From positions 1-50,276 of the forward strand of contig CANQUT010000007.1 in assembly GCA_947627105.1 (NCBI GenBank): a stretch of DNA of 50,276 nt, read 5' to 3'. Of the stretch, positions 20,586 through 32,226 are shown piece after piece (position 1 is the first letter of the stretch; every line of letters starts with the position of its first letter). Below the pieces are notes generated by a model. That model did no database searches and was not told the DNA's origin. It worked only from the letters and a program-made list of their open reading frames with translations. The translations under genes were made by a program, and so were the position numbers. This DNA comes from an uncultured Clostridia bacterium. Lineage in GTDB: Bacteria; Bacillota; Clostridia; TANB77; CAG-508.

Positions 20586-22085
20586 ATGGAAAAAATAAAA
20601 GAACAATTAAAATCAGTAAGATTTAGGCTATTTATTACATTTTGTATTGTTATTATGTTTTTGGTATTTTGCTTGGTTGTTATAAATAGGTTAGTTTTAG
20701 AAAACTTTTACATGTATAATAAAACTAAAACTATAAAGCAAGTATATCAAAGAATAAATACATACTACGAAAATCCAGATTTAAATAGCAATTTAGAAAG
20801 CGAACTAAAGCGAATTGCATATAAAAATAATTTTGATATTTTAATAAAAGCAGATACAAACTTAATAATTTTTTCTACTAATAGGGATTTTTTAGATAAC
20901 ATAGAAAAAATTAATAGCATAATGTCAATGGAAGAGCAAGTTAAAGAAACTAATGTAATTTACTCAGATGAAAATATGAAAATTAGAAAAATAACAGATA
21001 ATTCAAATAGTTTAAATTACATATTATTAACAGGTAAACTTGTAAATGACTATAGTTTATATATTAGAATGCCAATAGCTCCAATTGAAGAAAGCGTTAG
21101 AATATCTAATGAAGCATTAGTTTTAATTGGATTTCTTACAATTATAGTAGCATCTTTTGCTGTATCGTTTATTTCTCGTAGATTTACAAAACCTATTTCA
21201 GAATTAAGCGAAATTACAAATCAAATGGCAAAATTAGATTTTAGCAAAAAATATAGAATTACGGATTCTGATGATGAAATAAATGAGCTTGGAAAAAACA
21301 TTAATACAATGTCAGATAAACTAGAAACTACAATTAAGCAATTAAGAGAAAATAACAAAGAGCTAGAAAAAGATATTGAAGAAAAATCTAAAATAGATGA
21401 AATGAGAAAACAGTTTATTTCAGATGTATCACATGAACTAAAAACTCCAATTGCTTTAATACAAGGCTATGCAGAGGGACTAGTTGAAAATGTAAATAAA
21501 GATGAAGAATCTAAAAAATTCTATGCAGAAGTAATTTTAGATGAATCTAATAAGATGGATCAGTTAGTAAAACAGCTTTTAGAATTAATGAAACTAGAAT
21601 ATGGAAAAAGAGAATTTAATGATAAAAAGTTCAATTTAGTAGAATTAATAACAGAAGTAATTAGAAAATGTCATGTTATGCTTGAAGAAAACAACATAGA
21701 AGTAATTTTTAATCAAATAGAGCCTATTTATGTATATGCAGATGATTTTTATATTGACCAAATTGTAACAAATTATTTTACAAATGCAATAAAAAATGCA
21801 GAAAATATAAATGGCAAAAAGCAAATACAAGTTAAAATACAGCTAAACGAAAATAAAGCAAGAGTATTTGTATTTAACACTGGTAAAAATATTGCACAAG
21901 ATGATTTAGATAGAGTTTGGGGAAGATTTTATAAAGCAGATTCTTCTAGAAATAGAGAAAATGGTGGAAGCGGAATAGGTCTTTCAATAGTTAAAGCAAT
22001 TCAAACTAATTATAAAAATGCTTATGGTGTAGAAAACAAAGAAAATGGTGTAGAATTTTATTTTGATATAAATCTTAGTGCATAA
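20586..22085 (+). CDS. HAMP sensor histidine kinase
   Basis: SDVSHELKTPIALIQGYAEGL, GGSGIGLSIVKAI. Confidence 0.94.
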   Translation: MEKIKEQLKSVRFRLFITFCIVIMFLVFCLVVINRLVLENFYMYNKTKTIKQVYQRINTYYENPDLNSNLESELKRIAYKNNFDILIKADTNLIIFSTNRDFLDNIEKINSIMSMEEQVKETNVIYSDENMKIRKITDNSNSLNYILLTGKLVNDYSLYIRMPIAPIEESVRISNEALVLIGFLTIIVASFAVSFISRRFTKPISELSEITNQMAKLDFSKKYRITDSDDEINELGKNINTMSDKLETTIKQLRENNKELEKDIEEKSKIDEMRKQFISDVSHELKTPIALIQGYAEGLVENVNKDEESKKFYAEVILDESNKMDQLVKQLLELMKLEYGKREFNDKKFNLVELITEVIRKCHVMLEENNIEVIFNQIEPIYVYADDFYIDQIVTNYFTNAIKNAENINGKKQIQVKIQLNENKARVFVFNTGKNIAQDDLDRVWGRFYKADSSRNRENGGSGIGLSIVKAIQTNYKNAYGVENKENGVEFYFDINLSA

Positions 22086-22088
22086 ATT

Positions 22089-22140
22089 TAAAAAAGAATA
22101 TAAATTGATTTTAAAAAAAACCATTTATATTCTTTTTTAT
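22089..22140 (+). terminator. Intrinsic terminator after histidine kinase
   Basis: AAAAAAGAATATAAAT-loop-ATTTATATTCTTTTTT. Confidence 0.7.
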
Positions 22141-22474
22141 TTATTAACAGTGAGAAAAATGTCGAAAAAAGGCGATGAAAAATTCTTTACAAATACATAA
22201 AATTGGTGTATTATAATTAGAGTTTAAAAAATTGCAATTTTTTAAAAACATAAGAAAAATTAAAAACGTTTTTATTTATAATCATTAATTTATTTTATCA
22301 AAAGTATTTTAAATTTAACAAATTTTGATTTCTTAAATTAAAATCCAAATTAAATTAAATATTTAAAAGTAAAAGGCAGGTGAAGTTTATATAATTACCT
22401 ATACAAAGAAAAACGTAAGTACTATAGCTATTACTATAACTATAATTATATTTGCGCTATTTTATATTATTTAT

Positions 22475-23200
22475 TTGAATTTTCAAAAAACAGAAGAAAA
22501 AAATTCATCCAATCAAGTTTATTCTAAAACAATTCCAAATTATTTAACTAATGAACTTTTATTAGCAAATGAGCAATCTAAAACAGATTTAAATATTAGT
22601 TTAGCAAAAAATACAAAACCTATAAGCATTTCTAAAAAATTAGTAGAAAATAAATATGAACAAGCTAATACAAATAGTAATAAATCTAATGTAGAAACAA
22701 ATTTAAACAAATTAAATTTAGAAGAAAGTATATTAGAGGCAAACAATAATGAGCAGGCTAATTTAAACGAGAAAACTCAAACACAAGTACTTACAGAAAA
22801 TAAAAATAAAACTTGGAGAATTAAAATACCTAAAATTGATTTAGATGTACATATTTCAGAAGGAATTTCATCATCTGTGCTATTGACTTCTGTAGGACAT
22901 TTTGAGCAAACCAGTAAATGGCAAGGAAATGTATGTTTAGCGGCACACAACAGAGGCTATAAATGTAATTTTTTTGAGAATATAAAAAATTTAAAAATAG
23001 GAGATGAAATAATTTATACTACAGCAAATAATAAAAAAGTTTATAAAGTACAAACAAATAAAGTAATTTTGCAAACTGATTGGAGTTATTTACAACCTAC
23101 AAAAGATAATCGTATTACTTTAATTACATGCGAAGAAAATAGAAAAGATTACAGAAGATGCGTGCAGGCAGTAGAAATTGCAAGTTATAAAATTAAATAA
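22475..23200 (+). CDS. Class D-like sortase (N-terminal TM probably starts upstream at about 22390)
   Basis: AAHNRGYKCNFFENIKNLKIGDEIIYTT, ITLITCEENRKDYR; in-frame hydrophobic TIAITITIIIFALFYIIYL upstream without a clear ATG. Confidence 0.75.
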   Translation: MNFQKTEEKNSSNQVYSKTIPNYLTNELLLANEQSKTDLNISLAKNTKPISISKKLVENKYEQANTNSNKSNVETNLNKLNLEESILEANNNEQANLNEKTQTQVLTENKNKTWRIKIPKIDLDVHISEGISSSVLLTSVGHFEQTSKWQGNVCLAAHNRGYKCNFFENIKNLKIGDEIIYTTANNKKVYKVQTNKVILQTDWSYLQPTKDNRITLITCEENRKDYRRCVQAVEIASYKIK

Positions 23201-23214
23201 GGAGAAAAAATAAA

Positions 23215-24501
23215 ATGTTTAAATTAAAAAAAATAATATACATACTAATGATAATAATTACAATTTTAACTAGTTTTTCAATTTGCTTTGGACAAAGTAA
23301 AGTAAATGCAGCAATATCTTTAAATGAAGAAATAACCTTAACTACAAGAGATGAACTTATACGTTGTGAATATGATGGAGAACCAATAAGTGTAGAATGT
23401 GTTTATTATGAAAAAGATGGAGAAAAATATCTAGCATATGGATTAGACAGAAACAAAGATACAACTGTAACGTATGGAAAGCCATATTCTGTAAGTATTG
23501 ATAGCTTGGTAACAAATCAAAGAGTTTGGAGAGCAATTATTAATGGCTATCCATTTAAAACTCCAGAAGAACTAGGCTGTGATAGACTAGAGGCTTATTA
23601 TGCAACCAAAATAGCAGTATATGATGCATTTTATAATTATGATTTAGATAAATTCACAGAATATTTAAACAGTAATTCTAAAGATACTACAACAATAAGA
23701 GCTATAAAAACTATTATACAAGCAGCAAGAAGTCAAGAGAAAACAAAACCGGTAGGAAGACTAGATATTAAAGAAGAAAATTCATCTTGGCAGATAGATA
23801 GTTTAGATAATAATTATGTTAGCAAAATTTATACTGTAACAGAATCAGTACCAGGAGGAGATTATAAAGTTTCTATTACAGGCAAAAATATAAAAACATT
23901 TAAAATAACAGATATAACAAATAATCCAAAAACAACATTTTCTTCAGAAGAAAAATTTAAAATTTTGTTACCAATTTCGGATTTAAAAACTTCCGGAGAA
24001 TTTAATATAAATATTACAGCTTCTTTAAAAACATACCCTATTTATCATGGAAAAAATTTAAAAGAAGATTCATATGAAGATTTTGCAATTATATTTGATG
24101 AGTATGAAACAGTACAAAGAAGCTATAAGCAAACTTATGAAAAAAACAAAACAAAAATAACAATACTAAAAAAAGATGGAGACACAGGTGAGCCACTTAA
24201 AGATGCATTTTTTAATTTATTAGATTCAGATAAATCAATAATTTATTCAGAATTAAAAACAAACGAGCAAGGAATTATAGAAATACCATACCTTATGCCT
24301 GGACTATATTACTTAGAGGAAACAATTGCTCCAGATGGCTATTATGGTTATGATGAACTAATTGAAGTAAACATTGAAATGCAAGGAGAAGAAGAAATTA
24401 CAGTAGATAACTTTAAAGAAGAAGGCGAAAAGGTGGTTCCTAGTAAGCCAAACCAAGAGCACTATACACCTACTAAAAGATTACCTACAACGGGTTGTTA
24501 A
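23215..24501 (+). CDS. Sortase substrate: signal peptide, thioester-like domain, SpaA/Cna-B domain, LPTTG
   Basis: KKDGDTGEPLKDAFFNLLD...LMPGLYYLEETIAPDGYYGYDE; ends RLPTTGC*. Confidence 0.8.
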   Translation: MFKLKKIIYILMIIITILTSFSICFGQSKVNAAISLNEEITLTTRDELIRCEYDGEPISVECVYYEKDGEKYLAYGLDRNKDTTVTYGKPYSVSIDSLVTNQRVWRAIINGYPFKTPEELGCDRLEAYYATKIAVYDAFYNYDLDKFTEYLNSNSKDTTTIRAIKTIIQAARSQEKTKPVGRLDIKEENSSWQIDSLDNNYVSKIYTVTESVPGGDYKVSITGKNIKTFKITDITNNPKTTFSSEEKFKILLPISDLKTSGEFNINITASLKTYPIYHGKNLKEDSYEDFAIIFDEYETVQRSYKQTYEKNKTKITILKKDGDTGEPLKDAFFNLLDSDKSIIYSELKTNEQGIIEIPYLMPGLYYLEETIAPDGYYGYDELIEVNIEMQGEEEITVDNFKEEGEKVVPSKPNQEHYTPTKRLPTTGC

Positions 24502-24607
24502 AATAACAAAAAAATTAGAATTAATAATGTTGCATTTATTGACATACAAGCATATAGAATATATAATTATGCTATATAATTAGGTTTCAAAACGAAAGGA
24601 AAAATGT

Positions 24608-25924
24608 ATGATTTCACAACTAATTTTTTTAGCAATTTTAATTCTACTTAATGCTTATTTTGCCGCAACAGAAATTGCTTTTATATCACTAAATGATGCT
24701 AAAATAGAAAAACAAGCAAAAGAAGGAAATAAAAAAGCAAAACAAATTCAAAAAATGTTAAGAAATCCAAGTAAATTTCTAGCAACTATACAAATAGGTA
24801 TTACTCTAGCAGGATTCTTATCAAGCGCATTTGCATCAGATGCATTTGCAGATGATTTAGCTCCAATATTAAATAATTTAATGCCGTTTCTAAGCATTTC
24901 AGTATGGAGAAGCATTTCTATAGTAATTATTACTTTAATACTTTCATTTTTTACACTTGTATTTGGAGAACTTGTTCCAAAAAGACTAGCAATGAAATAT
25001 TATGAAAAAATTTCTTTCGGAACTATAGGAGCTATTAGAGCTATTTCTTTACTTACAGCTCCATTTGTAAAATTATTAACATATTCAACTAACATTATTT
25101 CTAAAATTTTTGGAGTAAATGAGCAAGATGAAGAAGTTGTTACTGAAGAAGAAATAAAAATGATGGTAGATGAAGGAGAAGAAAAAGGTTCAATAGAAGA
25201 AACAGAAAAAGAATTAATAAATAATGTATTTGCTTTAAATGATATTGTTGCATCAGAAATTATGACACACCGTACAGATATGTACGCTATTGAAATAAAT
25301 CAAAATCTATATGAGATTTTAGATGAAATAGATGAGTATAAGTATAGTAGAATACCAGTATATGAAGAATCAATAGATAATATTAAAGGAATTTTATTTT
25401 TAAAAGATATTTTAAAATTTATTAGTTCAAACCAAAAAATAGAAATTAAAAATATAATTAGAGAAGCATATTTTGTACCAGAAACAAAGCCAATTGACGA
25501 AATTTTTAGAGAATTACAAAAAAATAAAATGCAAATGGCAATAGTTGTAGATGAATATGGTGGAACATCTGGTGTACTTACAATGGAAGATATTCTAGAA
25601 GAATTAGTAGGTAATATATTTGATGAATATGATGATATAGAAGTAGAATATAAAAAAATAGATAATAATACCTACTTAGTAGAAGGAAACATTAATCTTT
25701 ATGAATTAGAAAGAATATTAGATGTAAAAATTCCAGAAGGAGACTATGAAACATTATCTGGTTATTTAATAGAAAAACTAGGAAGATTGCCAGAAGAAGA
25801 CGAAAAACCTACAATTGAAGACGAACAACTAACATATCATATTGAAGAATATGAAGATAAAAGAATACAATGGGTTAAAGTATGTAAAAATGGACAAGAA
25901 CAAATTAGAAAGATAGAAGAGTAA
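24608..25924 (+). CDS. Hemolysin/CorC family CNNM-CBS transporter
   Basis: DUF21 NAYFAATEIAFISLNDAKIE; CBS domains VVDEYGGTSGVLTMEDILEELVG. Confidence 0.92.
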   Translation: MISQLIFLAILILLNAYFAATEIAFISLNDAKIEKQAKEGNKKAKQIQKMLRNPSKFLATIQIGITLAGFLSSAFASDAFADDLAPILNNLMPFLSISVWRSISIVIITLILSFFTLVFGELVPKRLAMKYYEKISFGTIGAIRAISLLTAPFVKLLTYSTNIISKIFGVNEQDEEVVTEEEIKMMVDEGEEKGSIEETEKELINNVFALNDIVASEIMTHRTDMYAIEINQNLYEILDEIDEYKYSRIPVYEESIDNIKGILFLKDILKFISSNQKIEIKNIIREAYFVPETKPIDEIFRELQKNKMQMAIVVDEYGGTSGVLTMEDILEELVGNIFDEYDDIEVEYKKIDNNTYLVEGNINLYELERILDVKIPEGDYETLSGYLIEKLGRLPEEDEKPTIEDEQLTYHIEEYEDKRIQWVKVCKNGQEQIRKIEE

Positions 25925-25942
25925 TGAAAGGAAAATAAAGTT

Positions 25943-27706
25943 ATGAAGGGAAAATTAAAATGGATTATTTTAATAGTTGCTATTATAATAATAGCAGTAA
26001 TAGGTGCTATTATTATTGCAAATGAACTAGGCTTACAATATGAAATAGAAGAAATTAAAGAATATAATTATTTCTTACTTACCAAAGACTCAAAATATGG
26101 TGTTATTGATAAAAGTGGAAATATAATTATTGAACCTAAATATATAGCTATTCAAATTCCAAACCCTTCTAAACCTATATTTATATGTATTAGTAATTAT
26201 GACCAAAAAACAGAGACCTATGAAACTGAGGTTTTTAATGAAAAAGGCGAAGAAATTTTTACAGATTACCAAAATGTACAAGCCATTACTATAGATACTA
26301 ATATAGAATCAAATCCTTATGAAAAAAGTGTATTACTATATAAAAAAGATGGCAAATACGGCTTAATTACTTTAGAAGAAAAAGTTGTAACAAAGCCTAT
26401 TTATGATGAAGTAAGTAGCATTAATTATAAAGAAGGAACATTTTTAGTAAAAAAAGATGGTAAAGCCGGAGTTATTAACATGAAGGGCAAAGTAATTATT
26501 AAAAATGAATATGAAACAATAACTTCTGATAATTACTATAATGAAACAACCAAAAATAAAACTACAGGCTTTATTGTAAGCAAAAAAACTGAAAATGGTT
26601 TTAGATATGGCTACATTAACTATCGTGGACGTACAATATTAAAAACAGAATATACAGAATTGAAAAGAGTTACACAAATTCCTAGCGAAAAAGATATTTA
26701 TTTTATAGCATTTAAAGATGGACAAGCAGGTTTACTAAAAAATAAAAAAATAATTTTAAACCATGAATATCAAGAAATTTCTTATTATGCAGTTAAAGAT
26801 ATTTTTATTACAACACGTAATGGAAAACAAGGAGTTGTTACAAGAAACGGCGAAACAATTTTACATTCAGAATATGATAGTATTTTATTTGGCGGAATTT
26901 ATTTAAATGCTATTAAAGATAATGAAACTTATGTATTTGATACACAAGGAAATAAAATAGAAACTAAAAATGTTAGTTTAACACAAACAGATAGCCCAAA
27001 TTACTATATTGCAATAGATGAAAATGATATTTACACTGTAATAAATGCAAATGGAGATATACTTATAGATGATAATTATACATATATAGGCTATTTACCA
27101 GGTAATTATTTTATAGTTTCTAAAGATGGAAAAAATGGAATTGTTGATCATACAGGCAAAATAGTATTAGAAATGAAATATACAAGTATCTTTAGATTTA
27201 ATGATACAAACTTAGTCCAAGCAGAAATAGCAAATACAAAAACTATTGAACTATATAATTTAAAAATTCAGCAAGTAGCTAAAATGGATGGAGCAGTAAT
27301 TAGACAATATGAATCATCAACAGAAAACCCTAATAGATATATCATGTTAGCTTCAGAAAATAACTTTCTATATTATGATGAAAATGGAAATAACTTAGAT
27401 GCAAAAGACATTTTCCCTAATAATACTCTTTTTGCAAAAAATATAGATGGCAAATGGGTATTTGTTGATAAAGAAGGAAATACGAAATTACAAGGTAACT
27501 ATGAAATGATAACAGACTTTAACGAATATGGATTTGCAGGAATTAAAGTTAGTGGAAAATGGGGAGTAATAAATCAAAATGGAGAAACAGTGCAAGAACC
27601 AACTTATGAATTAGATTGGTATCAACCAAGTTTCTTAGGCAAATATTATCTTGTTAATACTAATATATTACATACAGAAGCAAGATATAGCAGTGATGAG
27701 ATATAA
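25943..27706 (+). CDS. WG-repeat protein with N-terminal TM
   Basis: Multiple KDGKYGLI / KSGKWGVINQNGE repeats. Confidence 0.85.
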   Translation: MKGKLKWIILIVAIIIIAVIGAIIIANELGLQYEIEEIKEYNYFLLTKDSKYGVIDKSGNIIIEPKYIAIQIPNPSKPIFICISNYDQKTETYETEVFNEKGEEIFTDYQNVQAITIDTNIESNPYEKSVLLYKKDGKYGLITLEEKVVTKPIYDEVSSINYKEGTFLVKKDGKAGVINMKGKVIIKNEYETITSDNYYNETTKNKTTGFIVSKKTENGFRYGYINYRGRTILKTEYTELKRVTQIPSEKDIYFIAFKDGQAGLLKNKKIILNHEYQEISYYAVKDIFITTRNGKQGVVTRNGETILHSEYDSILFGGIYLNAIKDNETYVFDTQGNKIETKNVSLTQTDSPNYYIAIDENDIYTVINANGDILIDDNYTYIGYLPGNYFIVSKDGKNGIVDHTGKIVLEMKYTSIFRFNDTNLVQAEIANTKTIELYNLKIQQVAKMDGAVIRQYESSTENPNRYIMLASENNFLYYDENGNNLDAKDIFPNNTLFAKNIDGKWVFVDKEGNTKLQGNYEMITDFNEYGFAGIKVSGKWGVINQNGETVQEPTYELDWYQPSFLGKYYLVNTNILHTEARYSSDEI

Positions 27707-27728
27707 ATAAATTAAAGGAAGTAATAAA

Positions 27729-28973
27729 ATGTATAAGCAATTTGGAATAAGTCAAAATTTATTAGACTTAGCAGAAAAAGTAGAAAATACTATACAAGAA
27801 GAATTTAAACAGGTAAATAAAATATGTGAATATAATAGTTTAAAAGTATTAAATGCTTTTCAAAAGTATAATATTTCTGATATTCATTTTAATAGTACAA
27901 CAGGTTATGGTTATTCAGATATTGGAAGAGATACTATTGAAAAGGTATTTGCAGAGGTTTTAGATACACAAGATAGCTTAGTAAGAAGCCAATTTATTTC
28001 TGGTACACATGCATTAACAGTTGCACTATTTGCCTTTTTACGCCCAGGAGATACATTTTTAAGCATTAGTGGTAAGCCATATGACACATTAGACGAAGTA
28101 ATTGGAATTGTAGACAATCCAAGTTCTTTAAAAGCACATAATGTAGAATATGAACAAATAGATATGCTAAAAGATGATTTTAATTATGAAGAAATTAAAA
28201 AAAGAGTAGAAAAAAATGATATAAAACTAATAGAAATACAACGCTCTAGAGGTTATAGCTTAAGAAAAAGCATAACCTTAGATAAAATAGAAAAAGTAAT
28301 TAATACTATTAGAAGTGTTAATAAAAATGTTATCATAATGGTAGATAACTGCTATGGCGAAATGATAGAAACAATAGAGCCAACTAGCTTAGGTGCAGAT
28401 ATTATAGTAGGATCTTTAATAAAAAATTTAGGCGGTGGAATTGCACCAAATGGAGCATATATTGCAGGAAAAAAAGAATTAGTTAATTTAGCTGCTGAAA
28501 GACTAACTGCTCCAGGACTTGGAAAAGAAGTAGGACCAACACTTGGAATAAATAAACAAATTTTACAAGGTTTATACATGGCACCTACTGTAGTAGCAAG
28601 TAGCTTAAAAACTGCTATATTTGCAAGCAAATTATTAGAAGAATTAGGCTATAGCTCTAGCCCAAAATACAACGAAAAAAGATCAGACATTGTACAAACT
28701 ATTACTTTTAATAATGAACAAAAATTAATCAAATTTTGCCAAGGTATACAAATGGGTTCACCAATTGATAGCAATTCTATTCCAGAGCCATGGGACATGC
28801 CAGGCTATACAGATAAAGTTATAATGGCAGCAGGAGCTTTTACACAAGGTTCTTCAATAGAACTTTCATGTGATGCACCAATTAGACCTCCATACACAGC
28901 TTTCCTTCAAGGTGGACTTACTTATGAGTATGGAAAACTGGGAGTTTTAAAGGCAGTCCAAAACATGAGTTAA
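27729..28973 (+). CDS. Methionine gamma-lyase/aluminium-resistance family PLP enzyme
   Basis: FNSTTGYGYSDIGRDTIEKVFAEVL, SQFISGTHALTVALF, GSLIKNLGGGIAPNGAYIAG. Confidence 0.87.
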   Translation: MYKQFGISQNLLDLAEKVENTIQEEFKQVNKICEYNSLKVLNAFQKYNISDIHFNSTTGYGYSDIGRDTIEKVFAEVLDTQDSLVRSQFISGTHALTVALFAFLRPGDTFLSISGKPYDTLDEVIGIVDNPSSLKAHNVEYEQIDMLKDDFNYEEIKKRVEKNDIKLIEIQRSRGYSLRKSITLDKIEKVINTIRSVNKNVIIMVDNCYGEMIETIEPTSLGADIIVGSLIKNLGGGIAPNGAYIAGKKELVNLAAERLTAPGLGKEVGPTLGINKQILQGLYMAPTVVASSLKTAIFASKLLEELGYSSSPKYNEKRSDIVQTITFNNEQKLIKFCQGIQMGSPIDSNSIPEPWDMPGYTDKVIMAAGAFTQGSSIELSCDAPIRPPYTAFLQGGLTYEYGKLGVLKAVQNMS

Positions 28974-28978
28974 AAAAA

Positions 28979-29086
28979 TAAACTTCGTCTTGCGTTGTCA
29001 AGCGTCGGACAAATAATCCTCAACGTACAAAAAGTACGTCTCCGGTTATTTGCCTAGCTTTCCTAGCAATACTTGTTTCTTTTTTT
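28979..29086. repeat. Palindromic intergenic repeat family B, copy 2
   Basis: CAAATAATCCTCAACGTAC-AAAAA-GTACGTCTCCGGTTATTTG central hairpin; flanks match 8327-8436. Confidence 0.6.
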
Positions 29087-29140
29087 AACTAAATAATTAA
29101 ATAATTGTAAACTTGTTATAAAAATATTATGAGGTAATAA

Positions 29141-30408
<1,268 letters not shown>

Positions 30409-30453
30409 AAAGTTATAAAACAAAATTTATAACATAAGAAAGTAGGAAAAATT

Positions 30454-31075
30454 TTGAAAACAATTAATGAAAATATTACAGAGCAAATAGTAGAAAAAAA
30501 ATCTAAATTTATATGTGATTTAATATATGTAAATTCTATGGAAGAAGTAGAAGAAAATTTGCAAAAAATTCGTAAAAAATATTATGATGCTAAACACCAC
30601 TGCTTTGCATTTAGAATTCAAAACAAAAACGGAATAGTGGAAAAATCAAGTGATGATGGAGAGCCAAGTGGTACTGCTGGAGCGCCTATGTTAAACTTAC
30701 TTTCTAAAAATGAGCTAGTAAATTGCTTAGCAGTAGTAACAAGATATTTTGGTGGAATCCTTCTAGGAACAGGAGGACTAGTTAGAGCATATTCAGAAGT
30801 TACAAAAAAAGCCATAGAAGGTGCAAATATTGTAGAAGAATATTTGCGGACTAGAAATGAAAGTAGAAATATTATATCAAGATTTTGAATCTTTTAAACA
30901 TTATTGTAATTTAAATCAAATTAATATTACTAAAACTGAATTTAATGAGTTTATATGTTGCAATATAGAATTAACTTTTAACGAAAAAGACAAATTATTA
31001 TATGAAATAGATAAAAAACAACTTAATATACAAAATATAGAACTTTTGCAAGAAAAAAATATTAAAATAATATGA
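30454..31075 (+). CDS. yigZ: YigZ/IMPACT family protein, needing +1 shift at CGG 30847 (TTG start)
   Basis: KSSDDGEPSGTAGAPML...VTRYFGGILLGTGGLVRAYSE...VEEYL|GLEMKVEILYQDFESFKHYC... Confidence 0.88.
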
Positions 31076-31222
31076 CGAGAAAACGTTGAAAAGTAAACAA
31101 AATTGAAAATAAATGGAAAAAATTTCCAAAAAACTATTGCAATTTGTTTTTAAATTTAATATAATTTCAAAAGTAAAAAATGTAAAAATTTTACAAATAT
31201 TATGAAGATAGGAGGAATAACT

Positions 31223-32042
31223 TTGAACGACAAAATTACAGTATTAGTAGCTGATGACAATAGTGATTTTACGATGACATTATCTAGTTATTTAGAAAAG
31301 GAGGAAGAAATTGAAATTATAGGAATTGCAAAAGATGGAAATGAAGCCTGTAGTATGGCACTAGAGTTAAAACCAGACATCCTTCTTCTAGATATTATAA
31401 TGCCACATTTAGATGGTTTAGGAGTATTAGAAAAACTATCTGAAGCAAATATGGAAAAAAAGCCATTATGCATTATTTTATCAGCTGTTGGGCAAGATAA
31501 AATAACACAAAGAGCAATTACATTAGGAGCACAATACTATATTGTAAAACCTTTTGATATTAATGTTTTAATAAAAAGAATGAAAGAACTAAAAAATTAT
31601 CAACCAACACAATTAAAAAATAATTTTATTAGTAGAGAAATAAAAAGTCAATATATAGATATATCACCAGAAAAGAAGAAAAATCAAGAAAATTTAGAAG
31701 CACTAGTAACAAATATAATACACGAAGTAGGAGTTCCAGCACATATTAAAGGTTATCAATACTTAAGGGAAGCTATTATGATGGTTATAAGAGATACAGA
31801 TGTAATTAATCAAATTACAAAGCAATTATATCCAGAAATTGCAGCAAAATATCATACTACACCATCAAGGGTAGAACGTGCAATTCGCCATGCAATAGAA
31901 GTTGCATGGGGTAGACGGAGAACAAGGAACTGTTGAAAACATATTTGGTTATACAGTATCTGCAGCAAAAGGAAAGCCTACAAACAGTGAATTTATAGCA
32001 ATGATTGCTGATAAATTAAGATTAGAATTAAAAACTGCATAG
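31223..32042 (+). CDS. spo0A: Spo0A sporulation transcription factor, needing +1 shift at CGG 31916 (TTG start after AGGAGG)
   Basis: [10 protein letters not shown]..., [58 protein letters not shown]; stop lies just before a terminator. Confidence 0.93.
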
Positions 32043-32049
32043 AATAAAT

Positions 32050-32090
32050 AAAAAACATCTAAAATTTAAAACATTTTAGGTGTTTTTTTA
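32050..32090 (+). terminator. spo0A terminator
   Basis: AAACATCTAAAAT-loop-ATTTTAGGTGTTTTTTT. Confidence 0.8.
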
Positions 32091-32226
32091 ATAATAATTC
32101 ATGTGCAAAAAAATATAAATTGACATAAAGACTTAAAAGTATTATAATAACAATTATGAATTAGTTAAAAAAGTCCTCTCCAAACCTATTTAGCTAATTC
32201 AAATAATTACAGGAGATGATATCTAA

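Noticed and set aside
23215-24501. Missing pilin tail explained by the same CGG frameshift
   Set aside because: The CGG near the end (ACA ACG GGT TGT) is out of frame, and no hydrophobic tail appears in other frames downstream.
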